Shown piece after piece: positions 55,225 to 64,000 of a DNA stretch of 64,000 nt; the stretch's first letter is position 1; the number at the start of each line of letters is the position of its first letter. The translations under genes and the position numbers were made by a program. The notes beneath the pieces are model-generated. The model made no database searches. It worked only from the letters and a program-made list of their open reading frames with translations, and was not told where the DNA came from. This DNA comes from Planctomycetota bacterium (GTDB lineage Bacteria; Planctomycetota; Planctomycetia; Pirellulales; Pirellulaceae). The stretch lies in NCBI GenBank assembly GCA_014238905.1, contig JABAAE010000007.1:20852-84851 (forward strand), written 5' to 3'.

Positions 55225-56502
55225 ATGAAAAATGTAGTCGCGATCGTTCTGGGTGGTGGCCAAGGAACCCGGTTGTTCCCGTTAACATCCATCCGGTCAA
55301 AACCGGCGGTTCCATTGGCTGGCAAGTATCGTTTGATTGATATTCCAATTTCCAATTGCCTCAATAGTGGAATCAACAAGATCTACGTTCTGACCCAATT
55401 CCTTTCGGTAAGCCTCCACAGCCATATCCGCCGAACCTATTCCTTTGATCAATTCAATGGTGGTTTCGTAGAAATACTGGCAGCTCAACAGACGATGAAA
55501 AGAGGAACGGACTGGTTTGAAGGTACGGCCGATGCCGTCCGAAAAACGCTGGATCACATCGAGGAAGAAGGAATTGACTACGTTGCCATTCTTTCCGGGG
55601 ACCAATTGTACCGCCTCGATTTCCAGGAAATGCTAAAAACCCACATCGAGGGCCAGGCAGACGTCACGATTGCTGCCAAGCCAGTAACGTCCGCCGACGC
55701 CACTTCGTTGGGTGTCATGCGACTGGATGAACATGACAATGTCGTCGGTTTCCTCGAAAAGCCGAAAACGCCAGAAGACCTTCAACTGGTCAAAAATAAT
55801 GAGCAATGGATGCGGGCACGTCAGTTAGGTGGGGATGATCGCGACTGCATGGCCAGCATGGGAATTTATATTTTTAATCGAGAGACTCTATTTGACGTTC
55901 TAACAAAAACTCTCTACACCGATTTTGGCAAAGAGGTTTTTCCAGCGGCCATCCGGGCTCGCAAAGTCAAGATGCATCTGTTTGACGGCTACTGGGAAGA
56001 CATTGGTACCATACGCTCATTTTACGAGGCCAATCTGAGTCTCGCCGGCAAAACTCCACCGTTCGAGTTTTCTTCGCCGCAGGGCCCAATCTATTCCCGT
56101 GCCCGTTTTCTACCACCAACGAAACTGGGTGACTGCCGAATCCATGACAGCCTGATCGCCGACGGATGTTCGATTGGTGATCGATGTGTCATTGAAAATA
56201 GCGTCATTGGCTTAAGAACCGTTATCAAAAGCGGCACCACAATTCGAAATTCTGTCTTAATGGGAGCAGACTTCTTTGAACATGACTTGAAGCCCGGCAC
56301 CATTCCTTTGGGGATCGGAAAGGACAGTCTCGTCGAAGGAGCCATCGTTGATAAGAATTGTCGTATTGGTGACAATGTCCAAATTGTCGGTGGAGACCGT
56401 CTGCAGGACACCGATTCGGGAGTCGGCCCACTGGTGGTTCGTGATGGCATACCGGTCATTGCCAAGGACTCCATTCTGGACAATGGATGGAAAATTTCTT
56501 GA
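55225..56502 (+). CDS. glgC: Glucose-1-phosphate adenylyltransferase (ADP-glucose pyrophosphorylase)
   Basis: A 425-residue enzyme making ADP-glucose from ATP and glucose-1-phosphate, the first committed step of glycogen synthesis. Nucleotidyltransferase motif GGGQGTRLFPLT, KPAVPLAGKYRLIDI, FVEILAAQQ, GTADAVRK, LSGDQLYR and DGYWEDIGT are present, followed by the C-terminal left-handed beta-helix with hexapeptide repeats (GDCRIHDSLI, IGDRCVIENSVI). ATG 55225 fits the family N-terminus and has AAAGGAAA upstream; the longer frame from 55171 is unlikely. Glycogen synthase is not adjacent. Confidence 0.95.
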   Translation: MKNVVAIVLGGGQGTRLFPLTSIRSKPAVPLAGKYRLIDIPISNCLNSGINKIYVLTQFLSVSLHSHIRRTYSFDQFNGGFVEILAAQQTMKRGTDWFEGTADAVRKTLDHIEEEGIDYVAILSGDQLYRLDFQEMLKTHIEGQADVTIAAKPVTSADATSLGVMRLDEHDNVVGFLEKPKTPEDLQLVKNNEQWMRARQLGGDDRDCMASMGIYIFNRETLFDVLTKTLYTDFGKEVFPAAIRARKVKMHLFDGYWEDIGTIRSFYEANLSLAGKTPPFEFSSPQGPIYSRARFLPPTKLGDCRIHDSLIADGCSIGDRCVIENSVIGLRTVIKSGTTIRNSVLMGADFFEHDLKPGTIPLGIGKDSLVEGAIVDKNCRIGDNVQIVGGDRLQDTDSGVGPLVVRDGIPVIAKDSILDNGWKIS

Positions 56503-57025
56503 AAAAGAGGCAGCCAGTACTCAGTGGCTTAGAATCTACCCGCCAACCTGGCTGCCAACATCGCCCCGGACCGCCGGCAAACCCCCCGTCCATTGGCATC
56601 GTTCCCACCTCATCAAGGTTGGAGTGGGTAGATGACCAGTCGCCGGATCAAGGACGTCGCAGAATTTCCATCTGCTCTAGTCATTCATCCGACGAGGCGA
56701 TCCCATTCCCCTAATATCAAGGCCTGGCCCCTACCCCTACTTAATGCGGCTTGCCTATTCGCCGCCGATCGACATAGTAACGCCTAACTGTTGCCAACAT
56801 CTAAAATGAGCCCCGTCTGGAAAGCAAGGCCATCAGCCTTCAACAACTTCTCGAGGAATGCTTCCGCAGAGACTCTCAATGAATGACAAATGATGGAAAC
56901 CGTTAACCGGCTCGACGTGCCCTCGGGCCGCATTGAGCCCAACCGTTGATCAACTTTCCAATCCCAACCGTTAACGTAAAGGCCAACAGCGTATAAAATG
57001 ATTTCGGGAGTCTTTCTGGAGAACG
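56503..57025. other. Intergenic region, no gene seen
   Basis: 523 bases between glgC and the next operon. GGCAGCCA (56508) and TGGCTGCC (near 56545) could pair over 8 bp with a long loop. An 83-codon minus frame reaches into the start of the next gene but has no signal or recognisable sequence. Confidence 0.5.
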
Positions 57026-58333
57026 ATGGTGCCACCTGATTTTTTAACTTTCCAAAGAGCCAAATTCAGCCTATTCCCTGGTGGAACATTCTGCATGGCG
57101 TTTTTGCTTTGGATTCCCGTGTTGCCGGCGATGCAGGAAGAAACCTCTAGAGAAAACGTTCAACGGCTCATCTTTCAACTGGATGAAGCCAGCTCATTTT
57201 CTGCACGCAATGCCATTGTTGAAAAGCTGAAAGAACTAGGGGGAAATGCTCTACCAATTCTCGAGATGCCGCCTAAGGGGATTCGACAGCAGACCGGTCA
57301 AATCCTGCTTAAGATTAGAAATGATATTGAAAAGAGACTCTCCACGGAGGAAGTGGCGGCGACGAAAGTCACGCTTACGGGAAACTATTCTCCAAGATCC
57401 GCGATCCAGAGCCTGGAAACTCAATCAGGAAATCGTTTTCGTTTTCCGACAGATTTCCAATCTAATCTGAATTCCGAATTCCAAATCAACAACGTTGATT
57501 TTTGGCAAGCGTTGGACATTGTTCTGGACCGATTTCAGTTAACAGTACCGAGTTTAACGGCTGGCAAGACGATTCCCATTACAGCCAGGGACCCAGCAAA
57601 TATTAAACGGATCCAAGCCGCCACCTATTGCGGAATCATCCGGGCGGAACCGCAGTGGATTCAGTCGTTTGTTGATTTAACCAATCCTAAACTACGTACA
57701 GATCGACTTCTAATCCGATTTACCTGGGAACCCCGACTGGAGCCCTACGAGGTCTGGGTGAATTACCGAGATTTCACAGCAAAGGCATCGAAACAGCCAC
57801 TGAAAATTGCTAAAGATAATCGTCTAAAAATCAATGTCGTGGGTGGCAGAAACCACATCGACCTCGAAGTACCATTTGCCAACCTGAAACGCAGTGAATC
57901 AACAATCGACGCCGTTTCTGGAATTCTGAATCTGGAAGTTCCCACCGGCAAAAACCGTTTCAGTTTCGACCTCGCAACGAAATCCAGGCCGCTGCAACGC
58001 AAGGGTGACATGCTCGTAGCAGTAAGCAATATCAAGCGAATTCAGGAACATATCGACATCAGTATGGATTTTTCGATTACCGAGGCAGGGGAATCTCTTT
58101 CATCACATCAAGGCTGGATGTTCCGCAGCCTCGCCTATGTCGTTGACAATGACGGCAACAAATTCAAACCGACAAAAACCGTGACCACCCAGCAGGACGC
58201 AACGTCCATGGGATTTACTTTCTCATTTCCCATTTCCAAACAACTTTCAGGTTTCAAATTTTTCTATGAAACGCCTTCGGCACTTCGAAGTGTGCCGGTC
58301 CCATTTAAAATCAGGGACATTTCACTCAGGTAA
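57026..58333 (+). CDS. Secreted protein of unknown function
   Basis: A 435-residue protein with an N-terminal hydrophobic segment (about 22-36) after a basic leader. Residues 40-105 are helical (HEAT-like KELGGNALPILEMPPKG). Then comes a region similar in style to secretin/TonB short N-terminal repeats (SAIQSLETQSGNRFRFP ... NVDFWQALDIVLDRFQLTV), followed by large beta-rich domains without motifs I can name. First gene of an operon with a parvulin (17 bases) and a methyltransferase (66 bases). It could be an envelope biogenesis factor. No paralogue in the window. Confidence 0.62.
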   Translation: MVPPDFLTFQRAKFSLFPGGTFCMAFLLWIPVLPAMQEETSRENVQRLIFQLDEASSFSARNAIVEKLKELGGNALPILEMPPKGIRQQTGQILLKIRNDIEKRLSTEEVAATKVTLTGNYSPRSAIQSLETQSGNRFRFPTDFQSNLNSEFQINNVDFWQALDIVLDRFQLTVPSLTAGKTIPITARDPANIKRIQAATYCGIIRAEPQWIQSFVDLTNPKLRTDRLLIRFTWEPRLEPYEVWVNYRDFTAKASKQPLKIAKDNRLKINVVGGRNHIDLEVPFANLKRSESTIDAVSGILNLEVPTGKNRFSFDLATKSRPLQRKGDMLVAVSNIKRIQEHIDISMDFSITEAGESLSSHQGWMFRSLAYVVDNDGNKFKPTKTVTTQQDATSMGFTFSFPISKQLSGFKFFYETPSALRSVPVPFKIRDISLR

Positions 58334-58350
58334 ACCGATAAGACTCCACC

Positions 58351-59388
58351 ATGAAATTCAAACTGAAGAGGAAACCGTCTTTAAGAAATCTACTTTGGAA
58401 AATCCCTTTGACGGTTACTGAATACAGAATGCTAGGCCTATTACTGATAGGTTCGTTATTTTTTTCGATGCCTGGCAGGTGGTGCGCTGCACAATTTGAG
58501 ATTGCGGCAACCGTTGACGGCCAACCCGTAAACGTGAAACGATTGCAACTACAAGTGGGTTTGGTACTGAAAAAGACTCCTGCGGAGGGCCTCAAGCTTA
58601 AAATCATCCAAGCACAGGTCCTGGAGGAAAACATCAAACAACGCCTCGTCTTCATTTATTTACAAGGCTCTCAACATAAAGCCTCTCAAGCGGAAATTGA
58701 TGCTCAATCGTCCAACCTGGAAACAGAGCTGATAGAGCAAAAATCTAACTTGAAACAATACTTACAGAAGCGAGACATTTCTGAGGCCCAACTAAGAGAT
58801 TCTCTGGCATGGGACATCTGTTGGTCAAAATACCTTGCAACCTACCTGACGGATCAGAACCTGAAAAAGTACTTTGACCAACATCGCCGGAAATTTGATG
58901 GTACACAGCTCAGGGTTGCCCATGTTCTTTTCCAGCCAGAAGACGAGGCAGATCCAAAATCATGGAAAACGGCGTTTGCCAAAGCGACTTCCGTATTGGC
59001 AGATCTTCAAAATGAAAAAATCGATTTTGAACAAGCCGTCATCCAATATTCCTCCGGGGCGACCAAAATCAACCATGGAGAATTGGGATGGATCACCTGG
59101 CGGGGTCCTATGGCACCGGAATTCACCATCGCCTCGTTCAAATTGAAAACTGGAGAATTTTCACAACCCGTTCAGACCAGTTTCGGTTTCCACTTGATCA
59201 ACCTGCTGGAGGAAAAACCTGGCAAAATCAAAATGGAGGACATTCGTCCGCAGGTCGTTCAAGGCGTCAAGCGATATCTATTCGACTGGCTCGCCACGAA
59301 GCAGGCTAAACAGACAAAAGTGGAATTCACTGGGAACTATCCATTTTTTAAACCCGGTACCAAGACCCTCGGCAAATCCGCCGAATAG
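58351..59388 (+). CDS. Periplasmic parvulin-type peptidyl-prolyl isomerase (SurA/PrsA-like)
   Basis: A 345-residue protein: signal-anchor (about 24-47), a SurA-like N-terminal helical chaperone part (ILEENIKQRLVFIYLQG-type helices, about 50-180), then one parvulin rotamase domain (about 185-310). The rotamase shows LRVAHVLFQPEDEAD, a SSGATKINHGELGWITW region, and FSQPVQTSFGFHLINLLEEKPG. It isomerises prolyl bonds and chaperones exported proteins. 17 bases downstream of the unknown secreted protein gene; the operon context fits envelope protein folding. Confidence 0.85.
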   Translation: MKFKLKRKPSLRNLLWKIPLTVTEYRMLGLLLIGSLFFSMPGRWCAAQFEIAATVDGQPVNVKRLQLQVGLVLKKTPAEGLKLKIIQAQVLEENIKQRLVFIYLQGSQHKASQAEIDAQSSNLETELIEQKSNLKQYLQKRDISEAQLRDSLAWDICWSKYLATYLTDQNLKKYFDQHRRKFDGTQLRVAHVLFQPEDEADPKSWKTAFAKATSVLADLQNEKIDFEQAVIQYSSGATKINHGELGWITWRGPMAPEFTIASFKLKTGEFSQPVQTSFGFHLINLLEEKPGKIKMEDIRPQVVQGVKRYLFDWLATKQAKQTKVEFTGNYPFFKPGTKTLGKSAE

Positions 59389-59454
59389 AATCGGCATCTG
59401 TTTGATCCCCCCCTTTTCATTCTCTAGAACTTTTTCCGGTTGGAATCCCAGACC

Positions 59455-60162
59455 ATGTCAACATCTACCGAGGATTTTTTCAATGAACTAGGGGATCAAT
59501 ACGACCAAGTCATCCGAAGATGCGTGCCCCAATATGCAGAAATGCTGGAAAGCATGATGGATTACCTGCCGCCCAAATTGCTCACAAGAATCGCTAGGGA
59601 CCAAGCAAGTGTACCGGCGTTAAAAATACTCGAACTCGGCAGTGGCAGTGGCAATCTGTCATCGATCATTCTTGATCGATTTCCGGAGTCAAAACTCACG
59701 GTAGTGGATAGTTCGGAGAAACTGATTGCTGTCGTCAAGAGTAGATTTGGAAAACGAATCCACCACTACCAAAAAACGTTATTTCAGGACCTCGATTTCA
59801 AGGACAATTCGTTTGATCTGATCATCAGTAGTATTTCCATTCATCATCTTAATGACGATGAGAAACTGCAGCTATTTAAGAATTCACGGCAATGGCTGAC
59901 GCCGAATTCCCCTTTGGCATTTTGCGATCAGTTCCGGGGTGAGACCGATGCTATTTATCAGAAGCACTTGAAAAACTGGAAAACGTCATCATTCGAATTG
60001 GGATCCAATGAAGCAGAATGGGAAGCGTGGATGGAACATCAAGAAGCCCATGATTTTCATTCGACGATTCGCACACATTTCGATTTATTGGAAAAGGCTG
60101 GTTTTCAGTCCATCGACTGTACACGCCGTTATCTCCTGTGGACCACGATGATTGCCATGTGA
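59455..60162 (+). CDS. SAM-dependent class I methyltransferase
   Basis: A 235-residue Rossmann-type methyltransferase. SAM-binding motif LELGSGSGNLSS, acidic VVDSSEKL (ribose-binding), LFQDLDFKDNSFDLIISSISIHHL, and CDQFRGETDAIY follow in the order seen in small-molecule methyltransferases (UbiE/trans-aconitate type). ATG 59455 is chosen over a TTG 15 bases upstream because the conserved part begins with TEDFFNELGDQYD. Substrate unknown. Last gene of the parvulin operon, convergent with the penta-haem cytochrome. Confidence 0.85.
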   Translation: MSTSTEDFFNELGDQYDQVIRRCVPQYAEMLESMMDYLPPKLLTRIARDQASVPALKILELGSGSGNLSSIILDRFPESKLTVVDSSEKLIAVVKSRFGKRIHHYQKTLFQDLDFKDNSFDLIISSISIHHLNDDEKLQLFKNSRQWLTPNSPLAFCDQFRGETDAIYQKHLKNWKTSSFELGSNEAEWEAWMEHQEAHDFHSTIRTHFDLLEKAGFQSIDCTRRYLLWTTMIAM

Positions 60163-60183
60163 ACTGATTACCCCAAGCGTGAA

Positions 60184-62265
60184 TTACTTTTGTGAAGACT
60201 TAATCGACTGGAGATATTGCCAAATTGCGTTGAACTGCAAATCGGCATTTCCGTCGCTCACCGTTTTAAGCGACGTTGACTTTCCATCTTCTGAAAACTT
60301 GGGCATTTTGGTCTGTTTGTCAATTCGAAGTGGATCAAACATCCATCGCAAATAGTATTCTTTCCTAAGACGGTTCGCGGCATAAATCAGGTTTGTACTT
60401 TGTGCATCAAATGCCGCGTTTGGTTTCCTGTCGGCGATGGCATGGCATCGGTTGCACGAAAGCCCAGTTTCCATCTCAACAGCTCGTCTCCCGATCTTGA
60501 TCTTCTCCGCGTCCTGCGAGGCTGAGGACTCTTCCTGATCGGCAAAACCATGCTGCCGCGCTAATCCTTTGGCAATGGTCGCTCCACGAGCAGGAAAGCC
60601 GGGCATCGGCACTCGAAAATGTTCCCGAACTCGATAACCAAGCCTTCCGGTCAGCAATTTTTTTGACCAGTGTGTATTCAATTTTTCCCCTGCATGGGTC
60701 AACATCGGAACTCGATTGGGTGGCAGCCCTACCACTCCTTCCTCCTCGATGATGTAAGGCAATTCGGCTTGCTCTTGGTCAAGATCATGACAAGTCACAC
60801 ACCGTAATGCCGTCAACGCCTGAAATGAGTACTGAGAGTCATTCAATTTTTTGAAGGGAAATTCCGGCTGAACTCCAACAAATGTATTTAACGCCGTCCG
60901 TTCCAAATCAGAAAAACCAAATCGTGGCACCCCTGCGGGAGGTGTTTCCGATAGACAACCCCGCCCTTGTTTTACCTCAGCAAAAGGAGCCGAAAATTTA
61001 CTCCTGTTGTCTTTCTGCTCCACTGAATGGCATTGGACACAACCTGTTTTCAGGAAATATTCCCTGCCTTTTAAAGAGTCGCCTACCTGCTCTTGGGTCT
61101 CCTCAATTTCTCCTTTGCCGACATCCCGAAGAAACGACGCCAAGTCCCTTGATTGCTCGTTGCTCAATTCAAATTGCGGCATTTTGCTCCAACGATAATG
61201 CTTGCGAGTATCCAGCAGGAACTCAGCCAACCGGCCCTTCTGAAACTTGGCATTCACATAAAAAAGAGAAATTCGATCATATTCATCTTCTTCCTCTGGA
61301 GGAGTCCAGCGGTGACATCCAATACATCCCAGATTTTCAAAAGCATTCCCTCCACGTTCGATATTACCAACCGAGTGGACGACAGGATTATCTGATGGCT
61401 GCAATGTACCCAGGTAAGCCACCAAGTCAGCTGCTACCTGTCCCCCCGCATCATCGTTCTCCAATAAATGTGGCATGGAGACGTTATTTCGTAGACTCGA
61501 TGGCTTGGCAATCCATCTGGCAAGCCAATCCTTTTCAAGCCGATGGACGGCCGTCCGAAGGTCCGGTGCGTCCTGCGATTCCAAAAAGGGATCTAGTGGC
61601 GATTGGGTAGCGTGGCATTGGAGACATTGCCGTTGCATTGTCAGGTAGTGCCCATGGGTGGCCAACATTCCACGCTCCAGCTCTGGCTGATTTTGCTGGA
61701 CCCAAAACGCGGTCGGTGGAACCGGCTCACGTTTAAAATCTTCGCCCTTCCAGTAAACACGAAGCTGCCGAATCCCTTGTGGGGGTGGTGTATAGACAAG
61801 GCGGAAACGATTGTAACCCTTGACAAGCTGACATCTGACTCCCTGGGATGCATCCAGCTTGCCCGATTTTTCTAAAACCAGCTGATCGTTCATCAATAGA
61901 CTCACCTTGCCACGACCGGCCAGGGAAAATTCAAAACTACCTTTGAGCTTCAATTTTATGTAGCCGGAAAAGACTGCTTTAAATGGGCTACTACCAGAAA
62001 TCCATGGATTTGGTAAATCAGTTTCTTCAAGATAAAGTGCTGGAAGCCTTGCATGTTCGAAAGATTTTCCATCCGACGAGCTATACGCTACCATGACGCC
62101 CGAAATGAGCTGTTTCCTGACCTCCGATGGTAGCCTCCCTGGCTTGAGAGTTTCCTGTCCCAACGACAGCGAATGAGGTTGCCAAATTACCATTAACAAA
62201 AACAGAATAACGATAAATTTTACCCTGCAGCTGGCGAACATCATGGTGCGGAAAAATGAATTCAT
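60184..62265 (-). CDS. Penta-haem cytochrome with PA14-like domain
   Basis: A 693-residue exported protein: signal segment (about 15-35), a PA14/GLEYA-like beta-sandwich (about 52-180: GYIKLKLKGSFEFSLAGRG, GYNRFRLVYTPP), then a long cytochrome part with five CxxCH haem sites at C214, C314, C409, C489 and C604. The domain order is typical of planctomycete cytochromes. PA14-like domains usually bind carbohydrate, so the protein may couple sugar binding to electron transfer. It lies upstream of a DUF1553 protein gene in the same orientation, a common pairing. Confidence 0.88.
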   Translation of the reverse strand: MNSFFRTMMFASCRVKFIVILFLLMVIWQPHSLSLGQETLKPGRLPSEVRKQLISGVMVAYSSSDGKSFEHARLPALYLEETDLPNPWISGSSPFKAVFSGYIKLKLKGSFEFSLAGRGKVSLLMNDQLVLEKSGKLDASQGVRCQLVKGYNRFRLVYTPPPQGIRQLRVYWKGEDFKREPVPPTAFWVQQNQPELERGMLATHGHYLTMQRQCLQCHATQSPLDPFLESQDAPDLRTAVHRLEKDWLARWIAKPSSLRNNVSMPHLLENDDAGGQVAADLVAYLGTLQPSDNPVVHSVGNIERGGNAFENLGCIGCHRWTPPEEEDEYDRISLFYVNAKFQKGRLAEFLLDTRKHYRWSKMPQFELSNEQSRDLASFLRDVGKGEIEETQEQVGDSLKGREYFLKTGCVQCHSVEQKDNRSKFSAPFAEVKQGRGCLSETPPAGVPRFGFSDLERTALNTFVGVQPEFPFKKLNDSQYSFQALTALRCVTCHDLDQEQAELPYIIEEEGVVGLPPNRVPMLTHAGEKLNTHWSKKLLTGRLGYRVREHFRVPMPGFPARGATIAKGLARQHGFADQEESSASQDAEKIKIGRRAVEMETGLSCNRCHAIADRKPNAAFDAQSTNLIYAANRLRKEYYLRWMFDPLRIDKQTKMPKFSEDGKSTSLKTVSDGNADLQFNAIWQYLQSIKSSQK

Positions 62266-62357
62266 CAGAAGAAAAAAAACAAACCTAGTTGACTAAGATG
62301 ACATCGAATCCCTGTTGGGACGCGACGTCATCAAGCGAGATATCCGGGCGACCCGAT

Positions 62358-64000
62358 TCATGGTCTGGAAAGGGCTTCGTCAAGATTCAGGATAACATTA
62401 CAGATTACTATCCAATGGGCAAACTCCGTAGGTGTAAAAGCCCCCTTGGCACCACCGGCCAACGATTTGGCATCCTCGGGAAGCACCTTTTTTCGAATGT
62501 CAGCCAAGGCCACTGTTAAAAGTTGCAACTCTGCGGCAAAGGGTGGGCGTGCCAATACTTTTCGGAAGGCAAAAACAATTCGTGCCGAATCATCACTCGC
62601 AACGTCCAACGTTCTCCTTGCCAATGATCGTGAAGCATCCACAAACACCGGGTCGTTCATTGTGACCAATGCTTGCAGTGGGGTATTAGTTCGACTTCGC
62701 CGCAGAGTACAGAATTCTCGACTGGGTGCATCAAAGGTGGTCATCGAAGGATAGGGAGATGTCCTGCGCCATGTTGTATAAATCCCTCTGCGATAGGCAT
62801 CTTCCCCGGGACTAGGATCCCAATCGGTACTGCCCCCAAATGCAGCTCTCAATCCCAATTTTGGCCTCGGCGGTCGCACCGAAGGACCGTTTATTTTTGA
62901 ACTCAACGAGTCAGACGCAAACAGCGCTTGGTCGCGGATCATTTCCGCAGAAAGGCGAAAACGCGGACCGTGCGACAACAATCGATTACGAGGATCAAGT
63001 TCCTGTATTTTGGGAGTTACCCCGGAAGACTGCCGGTACGTATGGCTGCTCACTATTTTTCGGAGCAGTCGCTTGACATCCCATTGGTTATCCATGAATT
63101 CAATCGCTAAATGGTCCAGTAGCAAGGGATGGGATGGAAGCTCTCCCTGCGTACCAAAATCCTCACTGGTTTCCACAATCCCTGTCCCAAATAGCTGCTC
63201 CCAAAAACGATTGACAATGACTCGCGCAGTGATCGGATTTTTCCTGTCAACCAACCACTTCGCAAAGTCCAACCTGTCAGGACTTCCATCGGTGTCGTCC
63301 ATTTCATGGAAAACCTGTGGAACCGCCGGCTTGACGATGTCGCCCTGAGTTCGAAAATCCCCTCTTACGTGTATTTTTGTAGTTCGCTGTTTGGCGGCAG
63401 CCAGTTGTTTCATAATCGGTGTGGAAATATCTGTCTTGGAGACGTTTACCAACTCTTTCTTCAGTTGAACGAGGCTTTTTTCCTTCGGTGACAAATCGGA
63501 AGTCCACTCTTTTCGAAGCGTTAGGAGTGTTCTTCGATCACTGTCTGAATAGTCCTTGGAATTCAAGGGCGGCCCGAACGCACTGTTGGGACGGGGAATA
63601 TCCTTTGTTGACAAGGTCCAGATTGGCGTCCGTTTTTCATCCAGGAGAATGATTCGAAACTGTTTCAATCGATTACCAGCATCGGAGTCAGTTCGATTCC
63701 AAACCACAACCTTTTCAACAACCTGCAACTGTTGCAGGTCGACTTCCCACCATGGATTGGTTTCCCTGGCCGTGTGAGTCACGCTCTGCTTTTGAAAGTC
63801 TCCATTTGTATTGCCGTCATTGCCGTATTTTGGCGGACCCGCAAACGCAGTCGTAGACTGCGTTGCTAAACCAGCTATCGCTACGTTCTTTCCACCGGCG
63901 AAAACCTCCACCTCAGCCAAATGAAGCCACATCTCTCCCAAGCCTTGGACCCTGACATAGCGAGTCTTCAATTTGCCGCTTGGCAACGCAACCTCGTCCT
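62358..64000 (-). CDS. DUF1553 protein with discoidin-like domain, cut by the window edge
   Basis: C-terminal 547 residues of a longer minus-strand gene whose start lies beyond the right edge; the frame is open to 64000. Visible: an F5/8-type C (discoidin-like) sugar-binding domain ([18 protein letters not shown] ... [18 protein letters not shown]), then a linker and the DUF1553 domain ([61 protein letters not shown]). The missing N-terminal half probably holds a cytochrome c and DUF1549 region. The gene is next to the penta-haem cytochrome. No function is established for the family. Confidence 0.88.
   Translation of the reverse strand, partial: DEVALPSGKLKTRYVRVQGLGEMWLHLAEVEVFAGGKNVAIAGLATQSTTAFAGPPKYGNDGNTNGDFQKQSVTHTARETNPWWEVDLQQLQVVEKVVVWNRTDSDAGNRLKQFRIILLDEKRTPIWTLSTKDIPRPNSAFGPPLNSKDYSDSDRRTLLTLRKEWTSDLSPKEKSLVQLKKELVNVSKTDISTPIMKQLAAAKQRTTKIHVRGDFRTQGDIVKPAVPQVFHEMDDTDGSPDRLDFAKWLVDRKNPITARVIVNRFWEQLFGTGIVETSEDFGTQGELPSHPLLLDHLAIEFMDNQWDVKRLLRKIVSSHTYRQSSGVTPKIQELDPRNRLLSHGPRFRLSAEMIRDQALFASDSLSSKINGPSVRPPRPKLGLRAAFGGSTDWDPSPGEDAYRRGIYTTWRRTSPYPSMTTFDAPSREFCTLRRSRTNTPLQALVTMNDPVFVDASRSLARRTLDVASDDSARIVFAFRKVLARPPFAAELQLLTVALADIRKKVLPEDAKSLAGGAKGAFTPTEFAHWIVICNVILNLDEALSRP

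Noticed and set aside
56784..57035. 83-codon minus frame overlapping the start of the operon at 57026
   Set aside because: Overlaps a well-supported start, has no upstream signal and no known sequence pattern.

Overview
The window reads as chromosomal DNA of a planctomycete (Pirellulales-like, moderate GC). The evidence is the gene content: two formylglycine-type sulfatases, DUF1080, DUF1552, DUF1553 and DUF1587/1592/1588-type proteins, c-type cytochromes fused to beta-propeller or PA14-like domains, an FHA-GAF sigma-54 activator, fasciclin repeats, many secreted proteins of unknown function, and a very large protein with no recognisable domain. Genes lie on both strands in short operons separated by roomy intergenic regions.

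Left part (1-14864), mostly housekeeping: a 13-bp tandem repeat at the edge, a rhodanese protein, a CCA-adding/poly(A) polymerase-type enzyme, a DUF900-like hydrolase, a small lipoprotein, a transglutaminase-fold protein that seems to have lost its catalytic Cys, two tandem purine nucleoside phosphorylases followed by a PII-like protein, a PLD-type protein, the sigma-54 activator, a Prc/Tsp protease, and an isomerase-glycosyltransferase pair.

Accessory part (about 14943-19400): all genes are on the + strand, small and mostly unrecognisable. They are separated by sequences that look like integron attC sites: TAAC-type R'' boxes that often overlap the preceding stop codon, a constant 8-base spacer followed by a GCACG-like motif, imperfect dyad symmetry, and GTTATGY-type R' boxes. 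No integrase is present, so this resembles a cluster of attC sites lacking an integrase (CALIN). Cargo includes a lipoprotein, two membrane proteins, a degenerate gene, two exported Cys-rich proteins (one metallothionein-like), a 49-residue membrane peptide and a secreted protein.

Middle part (19646-44347): an SDR/thioester-reductase-like protein, a double DUF1080 protein, an orphan receiver protein, a tRNA-Sec gene, a papain-like protease with a dockerin-like EF-hand pair inside its catalytic domain, a cytochrome/DUF1552 operon, a fasciclin protein, a thioredoxin-like lipoprotein, a sulfatase, a Gly-rich protein, a K+-dependent-type membrane pyrophosphatase with a large loop insertion, a propeller-cytochrome fusion, a catalytically intact transglutaminase paralogue and a PQQ-propeller protein. 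Several promoters here carry perfect 15-17 bp tandem repeats.

Right part (44348-64000): a 1352-residue unknown protein with a small partner, YchF, a second sulfatase, an HtrA-type protease, ADP-glucose pyrophosphorylase, an operon of an unknown secreted protein, a parvulin isomerase and a methyltransferase, then a penta-haem PA14 cytochrome followed by a DUF1553 protein that runs off the right edge.
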